From positions 1-30,422 of the forward strand of contig JALJEE010002590.1 in the NCBI GenBank assembly GCA_023231475.1: a stretch of DNA of 30,422 bases, given 5' to 3'. Both the position numbers and the translations under genes were made by a program. This document shows positions 10,389 to 19,764 of the stretch, piece by piece. Every line of letters starts with the position of its first letter. Within the stretch, counting starts at the first letter, position 1. The notes beneath the pieces were generated by a model. It searched no databases and was not told the DNA's origin. It worked only from the letters and a program-made list of their open reading frames with translations. The stretch comes from Seison nebaliae (Eukaryota > Rotifera > Pararotatoria > Seisonacea > Seisonidae).

Positions 10389-10783
10389 TTATTCTTCAAG
10401 ATATTCCATTTTTTGTTTCTTTAATTCTTGCATTTTGTTGTAAAATGCTTCGTTGACACATGACGAGAAATGTTTCTTGAACACTTTACATACTTTGTTT
10501 GAAGGACAAGTAACACCCTAAAAAGAATGAGGTAAAATATAATGTTTTTTAATTTTCTAACCGCACATGGATCTACATCACATTCGCATACGCGGCAGAA
10601 GGTATCTTCAGCACGTTTCAATCCGAATTCACATTCCAAACTACAATTTTGTAATTCTTCGCATCCTAATAAACGATCAATGAATTTGCCTTTATTTCCA
10701 AATCGACCATGTTTTCCATGTGGACGACGGGCCATTGCGAAAGCAACACAAGCGAATAAAAGGACTGCAATTGACAATTTCAT
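10389..10783 (-). CDS. Small secreted antistasin-like cysteine-rich protein (two exons)
   Basis: Exons are 10783..10562 and 10517..10389, with a 44-nt intron (donor GTTAGA, acceptor TTTTTAG, phase 0), giving 116 residues. A clear signal peptide (MKLSIAVLLFACVAFAMA) precedes a basic segment (RRPHGKHGRFGNKGK). Then come ten cysteines: C41, C47, C51, C63, C66, C68, C73, C78, C84 and C94. The order C-x3-C-x11-C-x2-C-x-C-x4-C with EFG and the DPC ending fits an antistasin-type domain, a family of small protease inhibitors. The join DPCA|GVTCPSNKVC gives the common DPC-x-G-V-x-C-P run of extracellular cysteine-rich proteins. The C-terminal tail is charged and helical (KMQELKKQKMEYLEE). A TATA box lies 48 bases upstream. 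It sits on the opposite strand inside the tandem A/B array. Inhibitory activity is inferred, not shown. Confidence 0.8.
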
Positions 10784-10830
10784 TATATTTTAGGATTTTA
10801 TTAGAAACTTGGAAATGTGTCCAAAACATT

Positions 10831-10841
10831 CCTTTTTTATA
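10831..10841 (-). promoter_or_regulatory. TATA box of the antistasin-like gene
   Basis: TATAAAAAAGG on the minus strand lies 48 bases before the ATG at 10783, which would give a 5' leader of roughly 20 bases if transcription starts about 30 bases downstream. The match to a metazoan TATA box is good, and such boxes are common on genes for abundant secreted proteins. Confidence 0.5.
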
Positions 10842-11179
10842 TTCCTCTTCTCTTAATTCTTGACTCCCACTCCTCCCAAAAATAAAGTAATTAAATTCTG
10901 AGAAACAAATCATAATCAACAAACTAGTTATTCTAAAACAAATGAAATTTCATATTAGGAATATCAATATTATTTGTCCAATATTCAGAGGAATATCATT
11001 GAAACTTTCACAGATTCCGACACAATTGTTTGATAACTCTACTTCAAATTTACTTTAATCTCTTCCATTTTCCAAACCATCATTATGACAAGTAATCACT
11101 TATTTACTTTTGCACCAATTTACTAAAATGACATTGATGTGAATAAATATTCTACTGTTGACTCATTACACTAACTTTC
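10842..11179. other. Intergenic DNA
   Basis: AT-rich; nothing beyond the promoter of the antistasin-like gene is seen. Confidence 0.4.
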
Positions 11180-11410
11180 ATGTCCAAGAAAAACAGAATT
11201 CTTCTTCCTCATATATTGATACTTATAATATTCATATCGTCCAACAAAGTTCATTGCTTCATTTCTGATCAACAATCTAACTCTTATTTAATTGAATTAA
11301 GAATGAAATCAGTAACCAATTACGAAAAAATCGGGTTTATACAATTGACTATAGCCAACCGAACAAAATCAGTATTTCATTACATGTATTTTTATTCCGA
11401 AAATTCATGA
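11180..11410 (+). pseudogene. Decayed copy of the tandem secreted family (exon-1-like)
   Basis: The 76-residue open frame has a signal-peptide-like start (residues 7-26, ILLPHILILIIFISSNKVHC). The following stretch, NYEKIGFIQLTIAN, aligns with DFNKIGETSIHLSLDN of copy A exon 1 at the same distance from the signal peptide. SSNKVHCF also resembles QSNVIQCTF at the equivalent place in copy B. No intact exons 2-5 follow before 12200, though TILNYLEAGRE at about 11534-11566 vaguely resembles the exon 2 start. It lies exactly between copies A and B on the same strand. A truncated third copy is the best reading; an independent small secreted gene is the alternative. Confidence 0.45.
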
Positions 11411-12199
11411 CTAATTCGTGCAATGTGGTGGAATTAAAATCGCGGAAATCATATAATTCCTGATTTTGAATTTTTAAACTGTACAAAAGATAAACATCTG
11501 CACAAAAAACCTTTTCACAATACAACTCCATGACGATACTAAATTACTTAGAAGCAGGAAGGGAAATGATTTTAAGAACTAATGAATTTTACTTCCTCTT
11601 GTAATTAATATGTATTTTATTCCATTGATAGCTTAAATTTAGTCATGAATCAATCTAACAATCTGTAAATTGTAAGATCTTTACGTGAATTTTGACCAAA
11701 CTTTCAGAATTATGTTTAAATATAAGAAATTATGGAAATCGGATAAATGTTCGATCAATTCGACAAACATCCTGTCTGAACATTTAGTATCTGTATTGAA
11801 CATTTTGACGACCGATTTCCATGTTCGTTACCATAGTCAGTTACCAGGACCCGACAAATAAAATAAACATTCAATGGATTTTTAAAAGAAACATGTTTAA
11901 AAGTAGAGAATAAAAGTATTATTGATTAATTCCACAAATTATGGGAAGATTATATTGTGTAGTATAAAGGAAATTAGTGAAAGTCTTTCATCACTCCCAT
12001 TCCTTAATGAAAGGAAACGATTATCGATTGGTTTCCAAATTATTTGTATCATTGTTTCCTATAAACTTATGCTCAGCATTAGTGGACTGTTAGATTAGAA
12101 AGTTAATGCAGAGAAATTTCGGAAAATCATTAATAACTGAAAATATTCGGACTGTCATTCAGATATTCGACAATTAATGATCAATTTGAATTTATTCAA
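11411..12199. other. Intergenic DNA, possibly with eroded family exons
   Basis: No intact exon is seen. Two short plus-strand frames (PDFEFLNCTKD at about 11462-11494, TILNYLEAGRE at about 11534) may be worn remnants of the tandem family. They are too short to be sure. Confidence 0.3.
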
Positions 12200-13200
12200 A
12201 TGTACTCCTCAATAAGTGTAATTCTTCTTATCTGTCAATCAAATGTGATTCAATGTACATTTTTATTGAAAACAATGAAATATTTCCAAGGAAGTAATAT
12301 GAACTTCCTAGAAATGTCAAATAGATTTGAAGTTCGAGAGCTAAAGGAAAAACTCGACTTTCAGTCTCAGTGTGATGAAAGCAATTCAACTTATCAGTTC
12401 AGTTGTATAAAGACCAATAAGGGCTTAATGATTTATGAGAGTTTATTTTCTTTTTTTATGATATTCTAATTCATGTTTAGAAACGTTGCTTGGAAGAATG
12501 GGTAAAGACGATGAACACTCTCTAATAAGCAGATGGACTAATCAGGCGGATGTTGACTGGGATGACAACTTGATAGAGGATTTGAGGAGTCCGTACAAGT
12601 CACCAGTTGTTCATTCTTTGATGTCAACGTTTAAATATGTTAGAATTTTTAATTCAATTCGTTCAACTTCCTCTTAGTTTCAAGTGGTCATTCATTCGAA
12701 TGATACATTGAAACTAACTTTAACTTTTCCAAATAATGAAGATTCTACTTCTTCCTCTTGGTTCCATTCGTCGAATTTATACCAAGTTTATGGCCCAACT
12801 GACAACAACACACTTCCACTGGAATTAAATAACGTAAAAATTAACTATCATATCGATACATTTCACATGTTATTTTTTAATGTAAAATATTTTAAATGTA
12901 AATTTCAAAATAATATTGAAGGCTGGGAGAATCAAATACAGATCGCCAACTGGCGTGGATTGAAACATATTGTGGATGTGAATGTGACCCAGTAATGATT
13001 GGTATTTTTGGTACTGATGATATATGTATACCTTACTTTTTTTACGACAATCCAAACCCATCTAATTTCAGTATTATTTATTCTCCTGGACCAGGTCCAA
13101 CAGACAGAAGTTTAAGTTATTCCGTATTAATTTGATTATAGAATTTTTCGCAGATAAATTTTTATTGGCTGAACATTTGTCAATAGTTGGACTAACATAA
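12200..13200 (+). CDS. Tandem secreted family, copy B (five exons), function unknown
   Basis: Inferred exons are 12200..12440, 12481..12638, 12678..12868, 12922..13109 and 13154..13200, with introns of 39-53 nt, giving 274 residues. The signal peptide is residues 1-19. Six cysteines match copy A: C58, C69, C214, C216 and C218 (CGCECD) and C232; the distance from the last Cys of the CGC-x-CD motif to the final Cys is 14 in both copies. Exon 2 opens TLLGRMGKDDE (copy A: KLLGRMLKGDE), exon 3 has SWFHSSNL...GP, and exon 5 ends AEHLSIVGLT. Identity to copy A is low outside these motifs, so the duplication is old or the genes evolve fast, while intron phases (1, 0, 2, 1) are fully conserved. AATAAA lies about 50 bases after the stop. 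No known family is recognised. Confidence 0.85.
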
Positions 13201-13277
13201 ACCTAAAGAATAATTTCCATTTACCATTATTTTAATGAAAATGTTTGAATAAATTTTATTGGAAAATCTGTAAAAAA

Positions 13278-13678
13278 ATGAAGAAATTGTTTTACTCAAT
13301 CTTATATTATCTTGTAACAGTAACTATAAGTAAGTTAAATGACAGAAATTTTGAACAGAAACCACAAAAACAAATCATTTAAAACAAGACAGATGTCTTA
13401 TGCATGAATTATGCTTGGGATTAACATTTTAACTTTAAAATTCTTCTGACCGTGAACATTTACTTGTTAGTATAATTTCATTAACAATTACACCTCACAT
13501 CCATTATGTGATTTGAGAGAGGTGAAAGAGTTGATTTAGTATTGATCAAGTTAAATGTGATGGTTAACCTAACGAATTTTCGAATAAAATTGTTATTAAA
13601 TTCTGTGCAGATTTCGATAATGATTTCGAAGTATGTGATTCCAACTGGTTTCCTGCAAGCGAATTAATTTACCGATAG
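13278..13678 (+). pseudogene. Fragmentary fourth copy of the tandem secreted family
   Basis: An ATG at 13278 opens a signal-peptide-like start (MKKLFYSILYYLVTVTI) followed by a possible GTAAGT donor. Further on, after a good acceptor (TTCTGTGCAG at 13601-13610), the frame reads FEVCDSNWFPASELIYR and stops. SNWFPASEL matches NWFIPSNL and SWFHSSNL of exon 3 in copies A and B. Exons 1 (rest), 2, 4 and 5 are not seen, and the next feature is the ARF gene. This is probably a truncated copy at the end of the array; the match is short. Confidence 0.4.
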
Positions 13679-13919
13679 ATATTTTCTTAAGAATAACAAT
13701 GAGCCATATCTCTACCTTACAATGAATGACGTAATTCTTAAAAACAGTTAAGTTATAAGATAATTACAAGGGTTCGGATTTGGCGTTCGTTAGAATTTGA
13801 ATGACGAAGTTTTTTTTTATTTAATATAAATTCCAGTAAGGGTAATTTTTTTTGGATCGAAAAAGTTTTAATATGAAAAAATTTGAAAAATATATTACAA
13901 AATTGAAAAAATTGTTAAT

Positions 13920-14501
13920 TCAATAGTCGCGAGATTGATCACCATGTTTTTGGTAGGACTTGACTAGTTCACTTAAATGACTCAATCCTTCGTATACTCC
14001 ATCACCTGATATACAATTCGTCGCTTGCACATGCCACGGTCGAGTTAATTTATTTAATAACATTTGGGATATGATGTCAGATGGATTCATTGCATTGGGC
14101 ATATCCTGTTTATTCGCCAATATCAACACAGGGACATGTCTAGGAAATTCATGAGAAGAGATAATATTATACAATTCATCTCTTGATTCACCAATTCGTT
14201 CACGATCAATTGAATCGATCATGTAGATGAGAGCATCTGTTCCTTGACAGTAATGATGCCACAAAGGTCGAATGTTTCTTTGACCGCCAACGTCAAATAT
14301 TGTCATGCTCAATTTCTTGCACGGTTTCACCGTTTTCACATTAAATCCAAGTGTTGCAATGGTTGTAATATTCCCATTTAATTTGATTTTGTATAAGAAT
14401 GTTTTCTTGCCGGCACCATCTAAACCGAGTAGTAATATACGAAAGGGATGGGCACTCCAATCCTCATAAAGATTCATCAACTTTCCTAATAATAAGCCCA
14501 T
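13920..14501 (-). CDS. ARF-family small GTPase, intronless, with altered P-loop
   Basis: The 193-residue protein aligns end to end with ADP-ribosylation factors, which recruit coats and lipid enzymes to Golgi or plasma membranes. It has Gly2 for N-myristoylation (MGLLLGKLM), switch [11 protein letters not shown], switch [15 protein letters not shown] with the catalytic-type Gln, NKQD for guanine recognition, and the C-terminal SGDGVYEGL. The P-loop is GLDGAGKKT: the residue after the invariant Lys, normally Thr/Ser that binds magnesium (T31 in ARF1), is Lys33. The usual Pro of TTIPT is also Ala. The C terminus runs about 10 residues beyond typical ARFs. The absence of introns, while neighbours have many, would fit a retrocopy, but ABCF3 is nearly intronless too. 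It is ARF-like rather than clearly ARL; closest by eye to ARF1/ARF6. Confidence 0.88.
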   Translation of the reverse strand: MGLLLGKLMNLYEDWSAHPFRILLLGLDGAGKKTFLYKIKLNGNITTIATLGFNVKTVKPCKKLSMTIFDVGGQRNIRPLWHHYCQGTDALIYMIDSIDRERIGESRDELYNIISSHEFPRHVPVLILANKQDMPNAMNPSDIISQMLLNKLTRPWHVQATNCISGDGVYEGLSHLSELVKSYQKHGDQSRDY

Positions 14502-14855
14502 TATTCCACCGATACTACTTCTAGTGTTTGGTTACTTCTTCTAAATCTTATTCTCGATAGTTTTTTTCTATTGTAAATTTCATTTTCATTCATTTTATAC
14601 ATTAATGAGAATATATGGATATCGTCAATGTTCCCACGTTAGTCAGTGGGACCAATATTGCTACGCAACGAAAATTAATAGAACGAATAAAAAATAAACA
14701 TAGTAAATTCTTCCACGTAACTCCTATTTGTTAGGAGATTCGTCAACTTATCACTGTATTGAATTATAACATCTTCTTGAATTGTTGTGACTTTGTAAAA
14801 AGGATCTAAAAATTAACAGACCTGATAAGATAAGACAAAACTTCATCAAAATTTT
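14502..14855. other. Intergenic DNA between the ARF gene and tRNA-Pro
   Basis: Upstream flank of the minus-strand ARF gene. No other feature is seen. Confidence 0.4.
14848..14851 (-). terminator. Polymerase III T-run terminator of tRNA-Pro copy 2
   Basis: TTTT on the minus strand begins four bases after the discriminator base of the tRNA. Confidence 0.65.
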
Positions 14856-14927
14856 GGGCTTGACCGGGGATTGAACCCGGGACCTCTCGCACCCAAAGCG
14901 AAAATCATACCACTAGACCATCAAGCC
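14856..14927 (-). tRNA. tRNA-Pro(TGG): tRNA-Pro (anticodon TGG), copy 2
   Basis: The 72 nt are identical to the copy at 5978-6049, including the discriminator C, TGG anticodon and both internal promoter boxes. Flanking DNA on both sides is different, so only the gene itself is shared. Same strand as copy 1, about 8.9 kb away. Confidence 0.95.
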
Positions 14928-15463
14928 ACACGAACATGTTTCAATGTAAGTACTTATTCAAGTGCAAACCAAAAATTAATCAACAACGAAAAAAGTAATC
15001 AAATTTGAATCATGAATTAAAGAATTTTTTCTATAAATGAAATTAGTGAATTGAATTCCACTATTTAATTAGTGATGTTATTTTTAGTAAGTGAACTGGA
15101 AGAGAGAGAACCCAATAACTTATAATATTTGGAGAAAAATTTATATATTTATTTAAATATTTAAATTTTTATATTTGCATAACGCCCATTTTACTGAAAA
15201 ACGAATTGAGACTTACGTCTCACGAAAGGTAGAGATCTCTTATCACTGATTATAAGGGAGATGAAACAATATTCAATTGCCCAGATTTGGATTTCAAAAA
15301 AAAATTCAAGAGCAAATTCAAATTAGTTTTATAGTTTAATTTCGGAAATTTCTGAAAAATTTAAATTAATCACAGGGAAATCAAAGAAAAAGTGAAAGAA
15401 AAAATCAATTGGAATAGATAGAAAGGAATTATTATTATTTAATTCCTTTCGGTGACAAACATA
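14928..15463. other. AT-rich intergenic DNA
   Basis: No gene is seen between tRNA-Pro copy 2 and the 3' end of the BLOC1S2-like gene. Confidence 0.45.
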
Positions 15464-16013
15464 TTATGTAGATGTAGAAGTATGTGAAGAATGTATAATG
15501 ACGTCTTTCTTGCATTTGCCATATTCGCGAACTCTTTTCTCTGATGGGAATGAAAGAATTGGAATTGGTGCAAAATAGAATGCTAACCTAAACGACTGAC
15601 ATATGCATCTAATTTTAATGCTAAATTTTCGATATGTTCAGTCGTTTTATCAAGATCTTCCAATTGATTTAAATAAACACTAATGTCCTTAGCTAGAAAA
15701 AGTAAAGAAATAATGGAGAGAATATAAAAGAAACATTTCTCAATTAATTCACCGACACTGTCATTCAATTTCGTAGCATCATTTGTTATTTGGGAATATC
15801 TCTCAACTCCATAATTATTCATATTCGTCAATGCTTCATACTTATTCGATACGACTAGAATGTGAATGGGGAGAACGAATTAGAGAGGAAATGAAAGAAA
15901 AATGCACCATCACACTCCGTACTAATCAACTTACCAATACGTCCCACGACACCATCTAAAGAATTTTCAATTTTATCTACTTTCTTCTCTTCTTTCTTAT
16001 CAGTCTCCATCAT
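15464..16013 (-). CDS. BLOC1S2: BLOC-1 subunit 2-like protein (four exons)
   Basis: Exons 16013..15935, 15854..15735, 15692..15588 and 15540..15464 (introns 80, 42 and 47 nt, each GT...AG) join to a 126-residue helical protein. Splicing removes a hydrophobic run that is really intron 2 and replaces an early stop with LEKRVREYGK. The order YEALTNMN, then a Leu-rich helix, SVYLNQLEDLDKTTEHIENL and LKLDAYVSRLEKRV follows BLOS2, which in human has YKLLENMN, QPYLDQI and YKLDAYSKKLEAKY at matching spacing. BLOS2 is a coiled-coil subunit of BLOC-1 (and BORC), which act in making and moving lysosome-related organelles. The start is the first of two adjacent ATGs. The N terminus is short and acidic/basic (KKEEKKVDK). 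The Ser/Thr-rich tail (HSSHTSTST) is not typical. Confidence 0.68.
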
Positions 16014-16757
16014 TTCTTTAAATTTTTTTATCTCATTGTGGAAAATTTTTTAGTTTACTCAATTCTCCTTAATTAATTCTCTTGAAAAGTGTTTAGCTTT
16101 CCATTTGAAACGAATTGTTGTCTTGCACATAACTCAGGTCAAGATCTTGACACTGAGGTCCTATGAAGCTAGCGTAGAAAAGAAACAGTTAAAAGAAAAT
16201 TCAGGTTTTAGGGAGTCGATGAGTCCAATCCAGAATAACTGAAAGTTTTTTTCACACCTCCTAACAAATATTTGCAGTGAATATGTATCCACCGCAAAGT
16301 ACTCAACGTTTCCATCAAGGAATAAGAAATTATGGGACGAACTTTAAATTTTAAAAAACTTTAAACTAATTTAAAGTTAAATGATTAAAACTTTTGATTT
16401 TTTTATTTTTCGTCTAGACTAGACTATTATTGCACTAATGTATTAAATATATCAGTGTCTTTTATTTTTTCATCTCAATTTTTATTTATAACAAGTAGTT
16501 GTTTCTTTTTTTCCTTCATTGGATATTTGAAATATTTCTAATCTCCGTCATGATGGAGGATGTGATATTGATATATTAAACACATATTTATGTGAAGTGA
16601 TATTTGTGTAATGTTTAGGGGTAGAAGAGTCAACTAACATAAAAAGTGAAGAGTGGAGAGTAATTTGAAGAGAAGAAGGAGAATGATTGATTTTAAATTT
16701 TAAGTTTAATTCATGAGGAATCGTGTTAGATCTCAAACGTTATTCGACTAAAAGAAA
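16014..16757. other. Divergent promoter region between BLOC1S2-like and ABCF3
   Basis: The two genes are divergently transcribed from this 744-base region. No coding or RNA feature is recognised. Confidence 0.45.
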
Positions 16758-19079
16758 ATGGTAAATATGGTGTTGAAAGATATTGAGAATTATTTTCACA
16801 AATTCCTCAGTGATAAAATTATAATTCATCATCTTCAAGAGACATTGAAAGATTTGATCGAGACGTTCGGTGAGGATGAATCGGAATTTCAGAATATTTG
16901 TTATGATGAAATTTATCCGTTCTTCCAAGAAATTTATCCACATACATTCCACGAAATTCTAGTGAACTTCTTCACACTGATACATCGTTCCGCTCCTCAG
17001 ACATTTAAGACGACGGTTGAAAATCCGTTGATGCGTCAGAATCTTTCGGTGAAGAAAACGGCGAAATCATGTGACCAATTCGTCCAATCGAACGATAACA
17101 CGAGACGAAAGAAGAGGAATGAATTGATTTCAATGAAATTGGATCGTGCCATTGTCATGAGTCATCATGATATAGGTACAATTATTGACGTGTTTAAGGA
17201 ACCGGAGAAATTGCAAGAATTATCTCGTGTCAATGAATCGAAATTGCAGAAAGAGATGGATTTGAAAAATAAAAAGAAAAATAAACAAGTCGTTATGGAG
17301 AAAATGGCGACGATCTGTAAACCGTCTGTATCTCAACGTCAAACGAAAGAACAGGTGGGTAGTCGAGATATTATTTTAGATGGTTTCGATATTAATTATG
17401 GGAACAATGTTTTATTATCAAATGCACGATTCATTCTACCATATGGAATTCGTTATGGATTAATCGGCAACAACGGATTAGGAAAAACGACGTTGTTAAG
17501 AATTTTGGCTGAACGACAATTGTTAATATGGTCGAAATTGAGAATTCTTCATGTCGAACAAGAAGCGAGTGCAGATAATCGAACTTTGATGGAAGCTGTC
17601 ATTTCATCAGACGAACGATTAGATTATTGGAAAAAGAAATTAGAAGAATTGAAATTATGTACTGATGAATCGAATGATAAATTGGGTGAAGATTTAACGA
17701 ATTGTTATCAACAATTAGAATTACTGGATGCAGCGAATGCTCCATCTCGAGCGTCAGCTATTTTACAAGGTCTCGGTTTTGCTCCTAATCTCCATGAACG
17801 AGAGACTCGTCAATTCTCTGGTGGTTGGCGAATGAGATTAGCATTAGCACAAGCTTTATTCTCTCAACCTGATTTATTGTTATTGGATGAACCGACAAAC
17901 ATGTTAGATTTGAAAGCGATAGTTTGGTTAGAAATGTATTTGTGTGAAGAATGGAAAGGTTCACTTCTCGTCGTTTCTCACGATCGGAAATTTCTCGATC
18001 AAGTCGTACAAAATATCGTTCTACTCAAAGATAAACAATTGACGACATATAATGGAAATTATAGTCAATATGCAAAAACGAAATTGGAGAGAGAGAAACA
18101 ACAAAATCGAGAATATTTAGCACAACAACAATATCGGGAGAGTTTGGAAGCATTCATTACCAAATTCAGATATAACGCCAATCGAGCGAGTCAAGTACAG
18201 AGTAAGATCAAATTGTTAGATCGAATGCCGGAATTGAAAGCGGTAGAGAAAGAAAAAATTATCACATTCAAGTTCAACGAACCCGATCAGTTTCCGGGAA
18301 CTCTCTTCTATTTGAGTGAAGTGGCGTTCAATTATATTGAAAATGAAACAATTTTCAAAGACGTCGATCTATCTGTTGGAATGAATTCGAAGATTTGTAT
18401 CGTCGGCGAAAACGGTACTGGAAAATCGACATTACTCAAATTAATTTTGGGACATCTTAAACCGACGGCGGGTGAAAGAAGTGTCAATCGGAAGATACGA
18501 ATGGCTTATTTCGCTCAGCATCACATCGATCAATTAACGATGAACATGGAAACGAATGACAATGATAATTCAACTTCGAACGATGATCATCTGTTGAAGA
18601 ATTCCATCGAATTGTTACAAGAACGATTCCCAGCTATGCCTATTGAAATGTACAGGAATTATTTGGGACGTTTTGGTATTGTGGGCGATACGGCTCTTCA
18701 ACCTGTCATCAGTTTATCTGGGGGACAAAAATCGAGAATTGCACTCGCTTCTATCGCGTTGAAGAATCCTCATTTGATTATTATGGACGAACCGACAAAT
18801 CATTTGGATTTGGAGAGTATTGATGCTCTCGCTCTCGCACTCAAAGAGTTCAAAGGCGCACTCATCATCGTATCTCACGACGAAAACTTTGTGGAGACTG
18901 TGGCGAATGAAGTTATTTTTACTGCTTTCTTTAATTTCTACTTTTCTATTTATTTATTCAAAAAGATTTGGTTGACACAATACGGTGGACGAATTAGGAG
19001 GATAGAAGGCGGCTTCAAAGAATACCGACGGATGGTTGAACATGGAATTGTTGAGCAGACGAAGAAGAAACATCGATAG
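16758..19079 (+). CDS. ABCF3: ABC transporter F family member 3 (Gcn20-type ATPase)
   Basis: This is a soluble twin-ATPase of the ABCF class, which acts on ribosomes/translation control rather than membrane transport. The N-terminal region (about 1-200) is of the Gcn20/ABCF3 type. ATPase 1 has Walker A GNNGLGKTT (237-245), signature FSGGWRMRLALAQAL (from 353) and Walker B LLLLDEPTNMLD (373-384). The linker about 430-500 is charged (LEREKQQNREYLAQQQ). ATPase 2 has Walker A GENGTGKSTLL (550-560), signature LSGGQKSRIALAS and Walker B LIIMDEPTNHLDLES. An unspliced reading is open throughout, but 18912..18965 is an intron: VANE|IWLTQYGG...RIEGGFKEYR then matches the family, while the unspliced reading inserts 18 hydrophobic residues. 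The spliced protein is 755 residues (human about 709). Exons 16758..18911 and 18966..19079. Confidence 0.95.
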   Translation: MVNMVLKDIENYFHKFLSDKIIIHHLQETLKDLIETFGEDESEFQNICYDEIYPFFQEIYPHTFHEILVNFFTLIHRSAPQTFKTTVENPLMRQNLSVKKTAKSCDQFVQSNDNTRRKKRNELISMKLDRAIVMSHHDIGTIIDVFKEPEKLQELSRVNESKLQKEMDLKNKKKNKQVVMEKMATICKPSVSQRQTKEQVGSRDIILDGFDINYGNNVLLSNARFILPYGIRYGLIGNNGLGKTTLLRILAERQLLIWSKLRILHVEQEASADNRTLMEAVISSDERLDYWKKKLEELKLCTDESNDKLGEDLTNCYQQLELLDAANAPSRASAILQGLGFAPNLHERETRQFSGGWRMRLALAQALFSQPDLLLLDEPTNMLDLKAIVWLEMYLCEEWKGSLLVVSHDRKFLDQVVQNIVLLKDKQLTTYNGNYSQYAKTKLEREKQQNREYLAQQQYRESLEAFITKFRYNANRASQVQSKIKLLDRMPELKAVEKEKIITFKFNEPDQFPGTLFYLSEVAFNYIENETIFKDVDLSVGMNSKICIVGENGTGKSTLLKLILGHLKPTAGERSVNRKIRMAYFAQHHIDQLTMNMETNDNDNSTSNDDHLLKNSIELLQERFPAMPIEMYRNYLGRFGIVGDTALQPVISLSGGQKSRIALASIALKNPHLIIMDEPTNHLDLESIDALALALKEFKGALIIVSHDENFVETVANEVIFTAFFNFYFSIYLFKKIWLTQYGGRIRRIEGGFKEYRRMVEHGIVEQTKKKHR
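18912..18965 (+). other. In-frame 54-nt intron in ABCF3
   Basis: The donor is GAA|GTTATT and the acceptor is TTCAAAAAG|ATTTGG, both in phase 0. The length is a multiple of three and has no stop codon, so gene finders may read through it. The 18 encoded residues are Phe/Tyr-rich with no counterpart in ABCF proteins. Confidence 0.85.
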
Positions 19080-19728
19080 ACATTTCACGTTCATTAAAGA
19101 ACGATCATTCGAATTTTAAGCTTAATTTATAACAATGATTGGGTGTTGTTGTTTATAGATTTGAATTACATTAATTGTTTTTGATCCATAAGTATAAATC
19201 ATATAAAATGTTATGATATTATTTAATTAACAATATTCATTCATTGCGAATATAAATGAAAAAGAATTTAATGAAATAATTGTAAACATACGCATCCAAA
19301 CTAATTAATTTACTATATGACACATACATAGTGATAAGTTGGGAATTGTAATGATGTATTGAAGTACAACCATACATATCAACATTATACAATAGTAAGA
19401 GTAGTTATGTGTAGCAGAAAGAATCGATATACAAATGAAAATAAATCAATTTCTATTGCTATCTATTATCGCCCCGAAAAGAAATTGACGGAAATTGATA
19501 AAAATTTTGACAATTTGTTCTGTTGATGTAAAAAGGAGAGTAAATTAATTATAATTCCGATTTATTTTCTTTTGACATCCATATGTGCAGTTAGTTTGGT
19601 GAGGGAATGGTTATCTGCATTTCAAAATGGAAGTCTCTTTCTTATTATCAGAATAAATAAAAAATTTATCTATTTCCTCCATATATTGTCCACAAAACAT
19701 AAGTTTTATTTAATTTAAATAATATTCT

Positions 19729-19764
19729 TGTGTGTGTGTATGTGTGTTTGTGTGTGTGTGTGTG
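19729..19764. repeat. TG microsatellite
   Basis: About 36 bases of (TG)n with single interruptions (TGTATG, TGTTTG). Confidence 0.9.

Noticed and set aside
11349-11531. 60-residue minus-strand open frame
   Set aside because: It overlaps the exon-1-like relic on the plus strand and has no signal peptide, domain or splice partner.
15583-15831. Membrane protein suggested by FFYILSIISLLFLA
   Set aside because: The hydrophobic run is intron 2 of the BLOC1S2-like gene; splicing removes it and restores a soluble helical protein.
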